From assembly GCF_004770745.1 (NCBI RefSeq), contig NZ_RQGD01000025.1, positions 62,001-126,000 on the forward strand: a DNA stretch of 64,000 nucleotides. The letters run 5' to 3'. The translations under genes and the position numbers were made by a program. Shown here piece after piece: positions 36,069-43,799 of the stretch. The stretch comes from Leptospira ognonensis. GTDB lineage: Bacteria; Spirochaetota; Leptospiria; Leptospirales; Leptospiraceae. Every line of letters starts with the position of its first letter. The first letter of the stretch is position 1. Under the pieces are notes generated by a model. The model was not told the origin of the DNA, ran no database searches, and saw only the letters and a list, made by a program, of their open reading frames with translations.

Positions 36069-37913
36069 TTATTTTTTTTCTGGAGTAGGAATCCCTACTA
36101 ACTTACGTAAATCAGCAAGGGTTTTCGGGCATTTTGGGTCACCTTTTCTTCCAAGTACAGCATAGATTTTCTGCGCTTTTACTTTTCCTTTCACCTTGAT
36201 CTCTCCCATGCTGATGGTGTTAAATTTACTTTTCACATCATCATATGTATATTCCGAGATTAATATATCCGTTCCGGATTCTTTATTTAGCGACTCGACT
36301 CTTGAAGCTAAGTTTACTGTATCTCCGATGACCGTGTATTCCATTTTGTCTGAAGATCCAATTTGTCCCGCAATCACATAGCCAGTGTTAATGCCGCAAC
36401 CGATGCGAATGATCGGTTTTTTAACGCTACCACGACCTTTGTTAAAAATTAGGAGTCTTTCTCTCATACGAACTGCTGCTTCTACTGCATCTAGTGAATC
36501 ATTACCGGAACTTCGAATCGCTCCCCAGGTTGCCATAATGGCATCTCCGATGAATTTGTCGACGATCCCCCCCGTTTCTTTGACGCAAGTTACCATTTCA
36601 CTCATATATTGATTTAAAAATTCGACCACATCTTCCGGTTCGAGCTTTTCGGAAATGGCAGTAAAACTACGAATATCCGAAAAGAAAACGGCACAGTTTT
36701 TCCTTTCTCCACCGATGGATAATTGTCCTTTTGCGGCGAGTTCTGCTATGTCTGTATTTACGAATTTACCAAAGGAGTCTTTCAATTTTTCTCTTTCTTC
36801 CAGGCCTTGGCCCATGGAAACGAAGGATCGTGTCAAGACTCCGATTTCATCTCTTGTTGTGGCTTTTAAATTCAGTCGGAATTGACCTGCCTGGATCATA
36901 CGCGCTGCTTCGACTAATGCGAGTATAGGTGTGGAAAGTGATTTTGCAAAAATATAGACAACGATAAAAGCGAGAGCTAAAAAGATAACCAGCAAATACA
37001 TGTTTCTTTTCTGGATGTCATTGACCGCTTGAAAAACCTTCTCTTCTTCTACTTGAGAGATAACACCAACACCACCGATGCCCAGTTTTTTAAATGCGCC
37101 TAGATAGTATGCACCCTCTTTGTTTTCATATCTGAACTGCCCATTGTCTACGAGAGACTTTTTCATCTTTTCAACTATGGGTAAGTCGTTTAACTTTGAA
37201 CCAGATAATACAATTTTGGCGTCAGGATGAGCTAGGACACTTCCATCCTCACCAATAAGAAATGTTTCGGTTGTTCCTGAGGTTTGGAAAGCATTGAGAA
37301 GCCTGTCTAACTTTACTAAGGTGACAAGAATGGTTTGTGTATCTTTTGATTCAGAAAGTGGAAATGCTAAACATAACATAGGATGACGAAAGTAGGGACT
37401 GGCATTCCATATGACAGTAGAACCCGAATATGCTTTTTTAACTTTCTCTTTAATCGTCCCCATCAGATTTTGAATTTCAGATTTTTGATAATCGAAGTTT
37501 TGAAGAAAATCTTCGTTTAACACCTCGAATTTTGGTTGGAGACCGGGACCGTAAGCACCGATCAATATAAAACTTTGGTCAAATCCAAAAAGCTCTTTGG
37601 CAATGGCTTGCGATGCTTTCGGGTTCCTTAAAATACCTGCAGCTGTTATGTGAACGTCCTGACGGATCGACTGCAAATCAGATTTAACTTTTAAGGCTAA
37701 GATATCGTTGATTTTGATATTGTTCTCTTTTACCACCCCCTCACTGTCTTTTCTGAAAAAGTAGGAGGCGAGAAAGATCACACCAGATACCGAGACAAGT
37801 AAGACGAATGAGATGATCAGTAACATTTTGAAGCGTATTGGAAACGCCGAGTTCAGAGATTTTGAATCTTCTTTGGCAAAGAGGTTGGTGATAAATTTAA
37901 ATCTGGAGCTCAT
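36069..37913 (-). CDS. Class III adenylate cyclase with periplasmic sensor and HAMP
   Basis: A 614-residue membrane cyclase. Membrane helices lie at about 29-52 and 304-324 and enclose a Cache-like periplasmic sensor. A HAMP linker (about 325-375) leads to a class III catalytic domain (about 400-600). Metal-binding Asp413 (FFSDIRSF) and Asp457 (KFIGDAIMATWG) are present. Lys523 (DKMEYTVIG) and Asp531 (GDTVNLASR) are the adenine-selecting pair, and Arg538 is the transition-state arginine. Product cAMP is therefore expected. It is the first gene of the operon with the FecR-type protein, which suggests a shared envelope signal. Confidence 0.92.
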   Translation of the reverse strand: MSSRFKFITNLFAKEDSKSLNSAFPIRFKMLLIISFVLLVSVSGVIFLASYFFRKDSEGVVKENNIKINDILALKVKSDLQSIRQDVHITAAGILRNPKASQAIAKELFGFDQSFILIGAYGPGLQPKFEVLNEDFLQNFDYQKSEIQNLMGTIKEKVKKAYSGSTVIWNASPYFRHPMLCLAFPLSESKDTQTILVTLVKLDRLLNAFQTSGTTETFLIGEDGSVLAHPDAKIVLSGSKLNDLPIVEKMKKSLVDNGQFRYENKEGAYYLGAFKKLGIGGVGVISQVEEEKVFQAVNDIQKRNMYLLVIFLALAFIVVYIFAKSLSTPILALVEAARMIQAGQFRLNLKATTRDEIGVLTRSFVSMGQGLEEREKLKDSFGKFVNTDIAELAAKGQLSIGGERKNCAVFFSDIRSFTAISEKLEPEDVVEFLNQYMSEMVTCVKETGGIVDKFIGDAIMATWGAIRSSGNDSLDAVEAAVRMRERLLIFNKGRGSVKKPIIRIGCGINTGYVIAGQIGSSDKMEYTVIGDTVNLASRVESLNKESGTDILISEYTYDDVKSKFNTISMGEIKVKGKVKAQKIYAVLGRKGDPKCPKTLADLRKLVGIPTPEKK

Positions 37914-38015
37914 ATTCTATTCTATTAGTATTATTTTCGTATACCACTAGTACACAAAAAAGATAAAAATAAAATTATCCAAAATTTATTAGAGAAATCC
38001 CTATTTCAGCCGCAC

Positions 38016-39290
38016 TTACGGGCAGGAAAGGTCGACTGAGTATGTTTGACGGAAGGGATATTCGGGAATGGCAAAAGTAGTTTGGCTGATTACCGTTTCT
38101 GGAAAGCCGTCAACCCTAGTTATGTCTCCCATACAAGCAAGCGTATAGAGGCCTGGATTGAGGTATTTGATTTTGGCTCCCGCTTTTGCAGGTGTTGCTG
38201 CCAGAGGAAGAACCGTTGTTAAATCAGTTTCTGCCGCTCTGAAAACGGCATAATGGTGGAGTAGGGAACCAGTTCCGCCGGTTATGCTGAGGCTTGATGC
38301 GGTTTCAGGATAAATCACGCGCGCGCGTGAAAGAAAATTTCCGCCAGCATCCCCCTCTCCTTTGTGGTCGTTGAAGATATCACTGATTCCTACGTAGGTA
38401 ATCACTTGAGCTCGTGCCGAGAGGTAGGAATGGAGCATAAGATTTTCTTTCAAATTGACTCGAACTTCTAAGATATAAGGATCGAAACCTTCACGAATTT
38501 CCATATCTGCTTGCGTCGGTTTTTGGGAGTAGAGGACGGGAAACATTTTGGGAACAATGCTACTCTTGGAAATGGAGGAGGTGCCTGGATTGTAATTATT
38601 TCGCGGAACAATGTTTAAACCGATCACTGGTTTGTTATCAAACCGAGTTGTAGTGATCGGAACTCCAGCATCGTTTGCGAAGCCAGTTACAAGTGATCGA
38701 AAGTAGATACCCGAATAATAATATTGTCTTCCGAAGGTACTCAGTCCGTAACCTGCACTTTCCGTTTTGGCAGAAGGATCGTTGGATGGGTACTGAGCTC
38801 CGACTCCATTGAAAAAATCAACAGCTTTTGCAATTCCATTATTTTGAACGCACGTATTTTCATCAAAAGAATAAGAAACGGTGCAGTACACTTGCCTTTC
38901 ATTTCCTATAAAATCCCAGAATTTTGTTGAATCCAAGCTATCTCTAATCTGCGTTAGGTCATTGATACCCTTCGTATATTTACTTGAGATTCTGACTTCA
39001 CCGATATCTATGAAAATGGGCAATCCACCAACAGTTGGTAGGTTAGTGAGTGACATTGCGGGATCATTGCCCTCAACCTGACTGTCTACATAGAGTGCGC
39101 CTGTACCGTTATTCAACTCCGACCATTCTAGGGGGCTGTCCGTAGAATAAGTTCCTTTTAATAGAAGTAACATTCTATTATTAAATAATGTGGAGAGTAC
39201 AGGAAGACTTGTTTCGTCCCCGAGGTCTAGTTTCGTTTTACATTGCACTAACAAAAACAAGGCGAGTAAAATGAATTGATTTTTTTTCAT
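38016..39290 (-). CDS. Surface or outer-membrane lipoprotein of unknown function
   Basis: A 424-residue lipoprotein. The signal ends LLVQCKTK, a good leptospiral lipobox with Cys17. The rest is a large beta-rich domain with no known family and scattered cysteines (CTVSYSFDENTC near residue 135). It overlaps the barrel-protein gene by four bases, so the two are probably co-translated and may form an outer-membrane pair. Surface exposure is inferred only. Confidence 0.8.
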   Translation of the reverse strand: MKKNQFILLALFLLVQCKTKLDLGDETSLPVLSTLFNNRMLLLLKGTYSTDSPLEWSELNNGTGALYVDSQVEGNDPAMSLTNLPTVGGLPIFIDIGEVRISSKYTKGINDLTQIRDSLDSTKFWDFIGNERQVYCTVSYSFDENTCVQNNGIAKAVDFFNGVGAQYPSNDPSAKTESAGYGLSTFGRQYYYSGIYFRSLVTGFANDAGVPITTTRFDNKPVIGLNIVPRNNYNPGTSSISKSSIVPKMFPVLYSQKPTQADMEIREGFDPYILEVRVNLKENLMLHSYLSARAQVITYVGISDIFNDHKGEGDAGGNFLSRARVIYPETASSLSITGGTGSLLHHYAVFRAAETDLTTVLPLAATPAKAGAKIKYLNPGLYTLACMGDITRVDGFPETVISQTTFAIPEYPFRQTYSVDLSCP

Positions 39291-39922
39291 AACATCACTC
39301 CGACCATAAGACCAAAATAGAAAAAGTCGGCATTTTCGAGTCGGTAATAATTCGGATTTAAAAGCCTTGGGTCGTCGTAGGGACTCGCCAGGGGAACGTT
39401 ATAGGTCGCGGGAAGATTTAAATTTGTTTCCCGAATCTGGTTGTAATCCAAACGGACTCCGATGCGGATTCGTTTGCCGGCGATGAAACTCGCTTCAAGA
39501 CCCGCATAAACTAACGGATCCCAACGAGCCGTATCTGCAGGTCTTGCCACCACATAGGCTTGTCCCCCACCTGCTTTGACAAAAAATTGTAAGGGCATTT
39601 CTATGGGAATGCGGTAAGCGAGGGCTGCATAGAGCGGAATCGTGGTTAGACCTCGTTCGGATTTAGATAGGAAAACGGCATACGAGGTACCGATTTCGGT
39701 ATAAAAAATGTAGGGAAACGGCATACGAAAGTAAGCACCGCCTCCGAGGGTGGTATCCAATAATTGGATGGTTTTTGATCCTGGAAAGGGATTTCCGGCA
39801 CCCACCCATCCTCCGACTTCATATCTGCGCTTGTTGTAATCTTCCAAAGTCTGCGCCGAGAGAGCGCCCGTCAGACAAAAAAAGGAGAGAATGCTGAGCC
39901 CTTTAAGGATAAAGCGTGTCAT
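39287..39922 (-). CDS. Outer-membrane beta-barrel protein
   Basis: A 211-residue exported protein with a signal peptide (about 1-23, cleavage after LSAQ). The body has alternating amphipathic strands ending with an aromatic residue (RYEVGGWVGAG, FFYFGLMVGVML), the look of an eight-strand barrel. ATG 39922 (MTRFILKGL) is chosen because it begins at the signal peptide; the gene overlaps the truA end by 20 bases. The longer frame to 39967 lies inside truA. It overlaps the downstream lipoprotein gene by four bases. Fold assignment is by pattern. Confidence 0.8.
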   Translation of the reverse strand: MTRFILKGLSILSFFCLTGALSAQTLEDYNKRRYEVGGWVGAGNPFPGSKTIQLLDTTLGGGAYFRMPFPYIFYTEIGTSYAVFLSKSERGLTTIPLYAALAYRIPIEMPLQFFVKAGGGQAYVVARPADTARWDPLVYAGLEASFIAGKRIRIGVRLDYNQIRETNLNLPATYNVPLASPYDDPRLLNPNYYRLENADFFYFGLMVGVML

Positions 39923-40703
39923 AGAGAGATTGGATTTCTGGATACTCTTGGTAATGGGCTTGTACAAAATAAAGACCGTAAGGTGGAAGTGTGACCCCAG
40001 CGCGGGTACGGTCAGCTTCCTCTAAGATTGACTCAATGGATCTAGATTCCCAACGCCCCTTTCCGATGTCGAGTAAAGTTCCTACCGTAATCCTTACCAT
40101 ATTGTGCATAAAACCATTGGCTCGGATGCGGATTCGGTAGATTTCGGGAATAAAGGCATCCCGTTCGATGGAGAGAGACTGGATCCTACGAACCGCCCGC
40201 CTTCCTTTGCTCGACCTTGCCTTTGTAAAGGAACGAAAGTCCCTTTCTCCAAGTAAATTGGGGATTTCTTCCGCAATTTTGTCCCAATCCACCCTATGTT
40301 TGACCCAGAAAGACCGATTTTCCTGGAGCACGCTCTGGTATTTGGAGTAGTAGAGTTGGTAGATATATTCCCGGGAGGTGCATGAAAACCGAGCATGGAA
40401 CTCTGGTGGTACTTCCATGGCTCTTCTGATGACAACACCTTCATCCGTAAGGGCATTCAGAGAAACAATAAGTTTGTGTAGATTGGGTAAGGGGTTTTCT
40501 GTTTTGAAATTGCAGATCATCCCCAAGGAATGAACCCCTGTATCGGTCCGTCCAGCTACGGTTAGGTGGGTGTGAGGGTTGGTTCGGAGTATGGTTTTAA
40601 AAGCATTTTCGATACTGCCTTGGACAGATTTTGATGTTTTTTGTCTTTGCCAACCGTGGAAACGAGCTCCATCGTATTCGACACATAAGGCGTAGTTGGG
40701 CAA
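39903..40703 (-). CDS. truA: tRNA pseudouridine(38-40) synthase TruA
   Basis: TruA converts U38-U40 in the tRNA anticodon arm to pseudouridine. The 266-residue protein has the typical N terminus (YALCVEYDGARFHGWQRQ), the catalytic Asp54 in AGRTDTGVHSLG, and the C-terminal ANGFMHNMVRITVGTLLDIG. Length is standard. It begins three bases after the DUF2225 gene and overlaps the barrel gene by 20 bases, making a four-gene operon. Identification is secure. Confidence 0.97.
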   Translation of the reverse strand: MPNYALCVEYDGARFHGWQRQKTSKSVQGSIENAFKTILRTNPHTHLTVAGRTDTGVHSLGMICNFKTENPLPNLHKLIVSLNALTDEGVVIRRAMEVPPEFHARFSCTSREYIYQLYYSKYQSVLQENRSFWVKHRVDWDKIAEEIPNLLGERDFRSFTKARSSKGRRAVRRIQSLSIERDAFIPEIYRIRIRANGFMHNMVRITVGTLLDIGKGRWESRSIESILEEADRTRAGVTLPPYGLYFVQAHYQEYPEIQSLYDTLYP

Positions 40704-40706
40704 ACC

Positions 40707-41585
40707 TTACTTTTCTCCGCCCAATTCCTCAATCAGAACATTGTACTCGTCGTATAACTCTCTCGACATTTCGAGAATAGGTCCTGGTTTTCCTTTGGAA
40801 GATTTTCCGGAACCATACAAACGAGCCAAAGTACGTTTCGCTCGGGAGAGTAAAAGGAGTTGGTCTTCTGGTTTTGGAGCCAATTCGTTTTTAAAACGTT
40901 TGGTCAGATAGGCATTTAAATAGATCACACCATCAAAACCCCAGTTATTGTCAGTATCGGGACCAAGCATACCCGCTGCCGAATCGACTGGTTCTTGTCC
41001 ACTCTGCATGAGTTCCAATGTCGTGCCGTAGATGATGGCTGCTTTTTGGTACATCAAATCTCTGATCTTGTCATATCCAAGATTTGGAAATTCTTCATGA
41101 AGGTCGCCAAAATACCATGCCGCACGAATCGCGCTCACGGCTTTTTTAGGAGTTGGTGCAATGGCTGGACCGCGCAATTGGTAACAGTCATAGGCGAGTA
41201 GGTAGGAGGCAGCGCCTGTTGCTAAATGTCGATCCTGCATAAAATCTAAGGGTCCAAGTATTTTCTCAATGTAGGACTTCCGCAGGTCTGTCTGCATCCG
41301 AATGGCTTCATTTTCCGCATTCGAGAGAGTTCCAAAATCCTTCGGAAAAGCGGAATAATAACACCGCGGACAAACGGTCATCACGTAGTCTAGGGGACTC
41401 ACACGACCGAATTTTTTATTTTTTTCATAGGTTCTGCGTAAATCTTGGGCAAGTTTGCCTGCAATCAGCCTGCCACCCCCTTGGAACATCTGCTCTTTTT
41501 GGTGATTTTCATCACAAATCGGGCAAGCTGTCACTTCTTTGGCGCGAAAGGATACTTTTTTTGATTGGGCTGCGGCTGTAGACAT
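40707..41585 (-). CDS. DUF2225 protein with predicted zinc site
   Basis: A 292-residue protein of the DUF2225 family. Two cysteine pairs, ACPICDEN near residue 20 and VCPRCYYSAFPKDF near residue 72, form the conserved zinc-binding site. The rest is helical, TPR-like, and includes the conserved AIRAAWYFG segment. No enzymatic function is known for the family. It is the first gene of the operon with truA. It is divergent from a periplasmic-protein gene, with about 150 bases between them. Confidence 0.85.
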   Translation of the reverse strand: MSTAAAQSKKVSFRAKEVTACPICDENHQKEQMFQGGGRLIAGKLAQDLRRTYEKNKKFGRVSPLDYVMTVCPRCYYSAFPKDFGTLSNAENEAIRMQTDLRKSYIEKILGPLDFMQDRHLATGAASYLLAYDCYQLRGPAIAPTPKKAVSAIRAAWYFGDLHEEFPNLGYDKIRDLMYQKAAIIYGTTLELMQSGQEPVDSAAGMLGPDTDNNWGFDGVIYLNAYLTKRFKNELAPKPEDQLLLLSRAKRTLARLYGSGKSSKGKPGPILEMSRELYDEYNVLIEELGGEK

Positions 41586-41736
41586 CGTTAAAAATCAAAT
41601 AAAAGCCTGATTTTTAAATACATTCTGTCAATCCAATATCGTAAATCTCCGATAATCCTTGTAGGGAACCACCCTGAAATTACTTGTAAGATTCTTCATG
41701 TGAAGGAAATTACAGAAAGGTATGAGCGGCAGAGCA

Positions 41737-42843
41737 ATGAAACATTCCATTCTGATATTAATCCTGACCCTAGCGGCACAAACAGCGTTGTTTGCGGAGT
41801 CAGTAGCCAACAAAGCTTACAATAAGCGCATTGAACTTCTCACCTACTTACGTGAGTTAGAGCCAATGATCAAAAACTTCCGTGGTGAAGACCCTGAAGG
41901 CAAACCGACACCTATCAAAGCCCCCGAAGGCAAAGAAGGATTTCGACTGAAAAAATACGATGAGTTAAAGCGTATTTACCAAGAAGGATTGCAATATTAC
42001 TTCGAAGGAAATTATGTATCTGCTTACCAAAGATTTCTTGAATGCCAGTTAGGTGTTGAGAAAGTAACAGAAGAATTATCTCAATTGTATGTGTTACGTG
42101 CTGAAGAAATGATGAAAATGGCGATGGAAAGAAAGAATTCAAACAATGAACTCGATAAAGCGTTGTTAGACATTTCTATTGAATACGGAAAAGGTTCCTA
42201 CTTCCGTCACGATGTCATGGACGTTCCCCGCGAAGCGCCTTTCTCTAGAAGGATGTATGATCCTAAGGAAGTTCACTACGTATACAATAAGTATGCGATT
42301 GAAAAAAACATGGAATTGGGATTTCGCCATTTGGGACTTGCAAAAGAAGCTAGAGTGACAGCCCTTAAAGTAGAAAAGAATTTGGAAAAACACCAAAAGC
42401 TTCAACCAAGTCATAGAAAGTATCGAATCGAAAATTACTTTGGCGCGATCAATCTTTGTCGTGATTCAAAAGCCAATGCGATCAATATCTTTAAATTAAA
42501 ATATCCTTATGATAACTATTATCTAAATAATTCTGCTGCTAAGTCAGAAGGAAAAAAAGATGAAACAGGAAAACTAGTTGATGGAGAACCTGTAAAGATC
42601 GATGGATCGACTTATGATTTTTCCAAAAATCCATATGTAGAGTATGATCATAGACTCCAAGCGATGTTTGACATCAGGGTACCCGAAGATTACCGCGTGG
42701 ACCATGCTGACGTTAGGGGAAGAATTTACGATATCGATTCCGAAAATATTGTATATTTCAAATATGACCCGGAACGTAAAAAACAGTTAAACGTTCCAAA
42801 CAAACCAACACCAACAACAGGAAGTGGCGCAACCACTCCCTAA
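41737..42843 (+). CDS. Exported protein with coiled or TPR-like region
   Basis: A 368-residue exported protein with a signal peptide (MKHSILILILTLAAQ, cleavage near LFAES). It contains a helical repeat-like middle (EGLQYYFEGNYVSAYQRFLE resembles a TPR unit) and a Lys/Glu-rich C-terminal half with many tyrosines. No family is recognised. ATG 41737 is preferred for the compact signal; ATG 41722 would add five residues and has an AAAGG site very close before it. A strong terminator follows directly, so the gene is monocistronic. Confidence 0.82.
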   Translation: MKHSILILILTLAAQTALFAESVANKAYNKRIELLTYLRELEPMIKNFRGEDPEGKPTPIKAPEGKEGFRLKKYDELKRIYQEGLQYYFEGNYVSAYQRFLECQLGVEKVTEELSQLYVLRAEEMMKMAMERKNSNNELDKALLDISIEYGKGSYFRHDVMDVPREAPFSRRMYDPKEVHYVYNKYAIEKNMELGFRHLGLAKEARVTALKVEKNLEKHQKLQPSHRKYRIENYFGAINLCRDSKANAINIFKLKYPYDNYYLNNSAAKSEGKKDETGKLVDGEPVKIDGSTYDFSKNPYVEYDHRLQAMFDIRVPEDYRVDHADVRGRIYDIDSENIVYFKYDPERKKQLNVPNKPTPTTGSGATTP

Positions 42844-42867
42844 CTAACACCGTTTACTCTGCCGTGA

Positions 42868-42893
42868 AAGCCCGGATCTTCCGGGCTTTTTTT
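42868..42893 (+). terminator. Rho-independent terminator
   Basis: AAGCCCGG pairs perfectly with CCGGGCTT across a five-base loop and is followed by T bases. It ends the transcript of the exported protein gene, 25 bases after its stop. Confidence 0.94.
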
Positions 42894-42921
42894 ATTTCCT
42901 AGAACACCGATCCTAGACTAA

Positions 42922-43725
42922 TTGTTATCTGTGGCTAAAATTCCAATACTCGATGATTTTCTCACCAAAGCTTTAAAAGGCCAAACTGCTGAATATGGAC
43001 ACTTTGTGATAAAGATTTATCTCAGAGTTTTGTTACTTATTTTCGGGAAGGCGAGTCCATATTTGGTTCAGGGACTCTGGTATGCTGCTCGAGGCAAAAA
43101 GGAAGAACGCATAGAGGCATTTCTAAAAGGTTCAAAAGTTTGGGCAGAGGATGTACGTAAGATTACAAAAGCCAACCTAGTCTTTTTTAACGAACTAAAG
43201 CCGCCCGTGAAGGGCCATTTTATTTTCCTAAACCATGTGAACGAAATCGACTTCCCGTATGATTGTTATGCGATAGGAAGACCGTATCTTGCCAATCAAG
43301 TGATTAAAAAAACGTTATTCGCGTATTGGTGGATGGTGGCAATGGGTTCTCTCGTTTTTGATAATTCCAGAGCGATGTCAATTGCCGTATCCATTAAAAA
43401 CCTGATTGCTGGTTTGGCGACAACTTCCTACATCGTCTATCCTGAAGGTCATAATTCCTATAGCGAAGACATTTTACCGATCAAAAAAGGTATGGTAAAG
43501 ATTGCCTTTGATCAAAAAATTCCGATTTACCTAGCTTTAAAATCAGGTGTCACTTCTTACCAAACGCACCGAAAGGGAAATACCGTCGGTTATATGGAAG
43601 TCGGATTTTTGAACCCTAATGATTTTTCTAAGTATGAAGACTTACAAAGTCACCTGCATGAACTCATGGTCACAAAGAAAAAAGAATTAGATGTGTTCGT
43701 AAAAAAGGAAATCGAAAAGGGGTAG
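42922..43725 (+). CDS. PlsC-type glycerophospholipid acyltransferase family protein
   Basis: A 267-residue acyltransferase of the 1-acylglycerol-3-phosphate type. The HX4D catalytic motif is NHVNEID (His105, Asp110) and the substrate motif is YPEGHNSYSE, a variant of PEGTRS. A hydrophobic stretch near 30-50 suggests membrane contact. Whether it makes phosphatidic acid or acylates another substrate is open; sequence around PEGHNS is atypical. The start is TTG 42922 or GTG 42931, neither with a clear ribosome-binding site. It stands alone after the terminator. Confidence 0.85.
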   Translation: MLSVAKIPILDDFLTKALKGQTAEYGHFVIKIYLRVLLLIFGKASPYLVQGLWYAARGKKEERIEAFLKGSKVWAEDVRKITKANLVFFNELKPPVKGHFIFLNHVNEIDFPYDCYAIGRPYLANQVIKKTLFAYWWMVAMGSLVFDNSRAMSIAVSIKNLIAGLATTSYIVYPEGHNSYSEDILPIKKGMVKIAFDQKIPIYLALKSGVTSYQTHRKGNTVGYMEVGFLNPNDFSKYEDLQSHLHELMVTKKKELDVFVKKEIEKG

Positions 43726-43799
43726 GGCCTCGACCCCGCTCCCTTTCATGTTACCACCAAGCCAATCCTTACTTTGAACAATCGTGTCCATGGAAAGGT

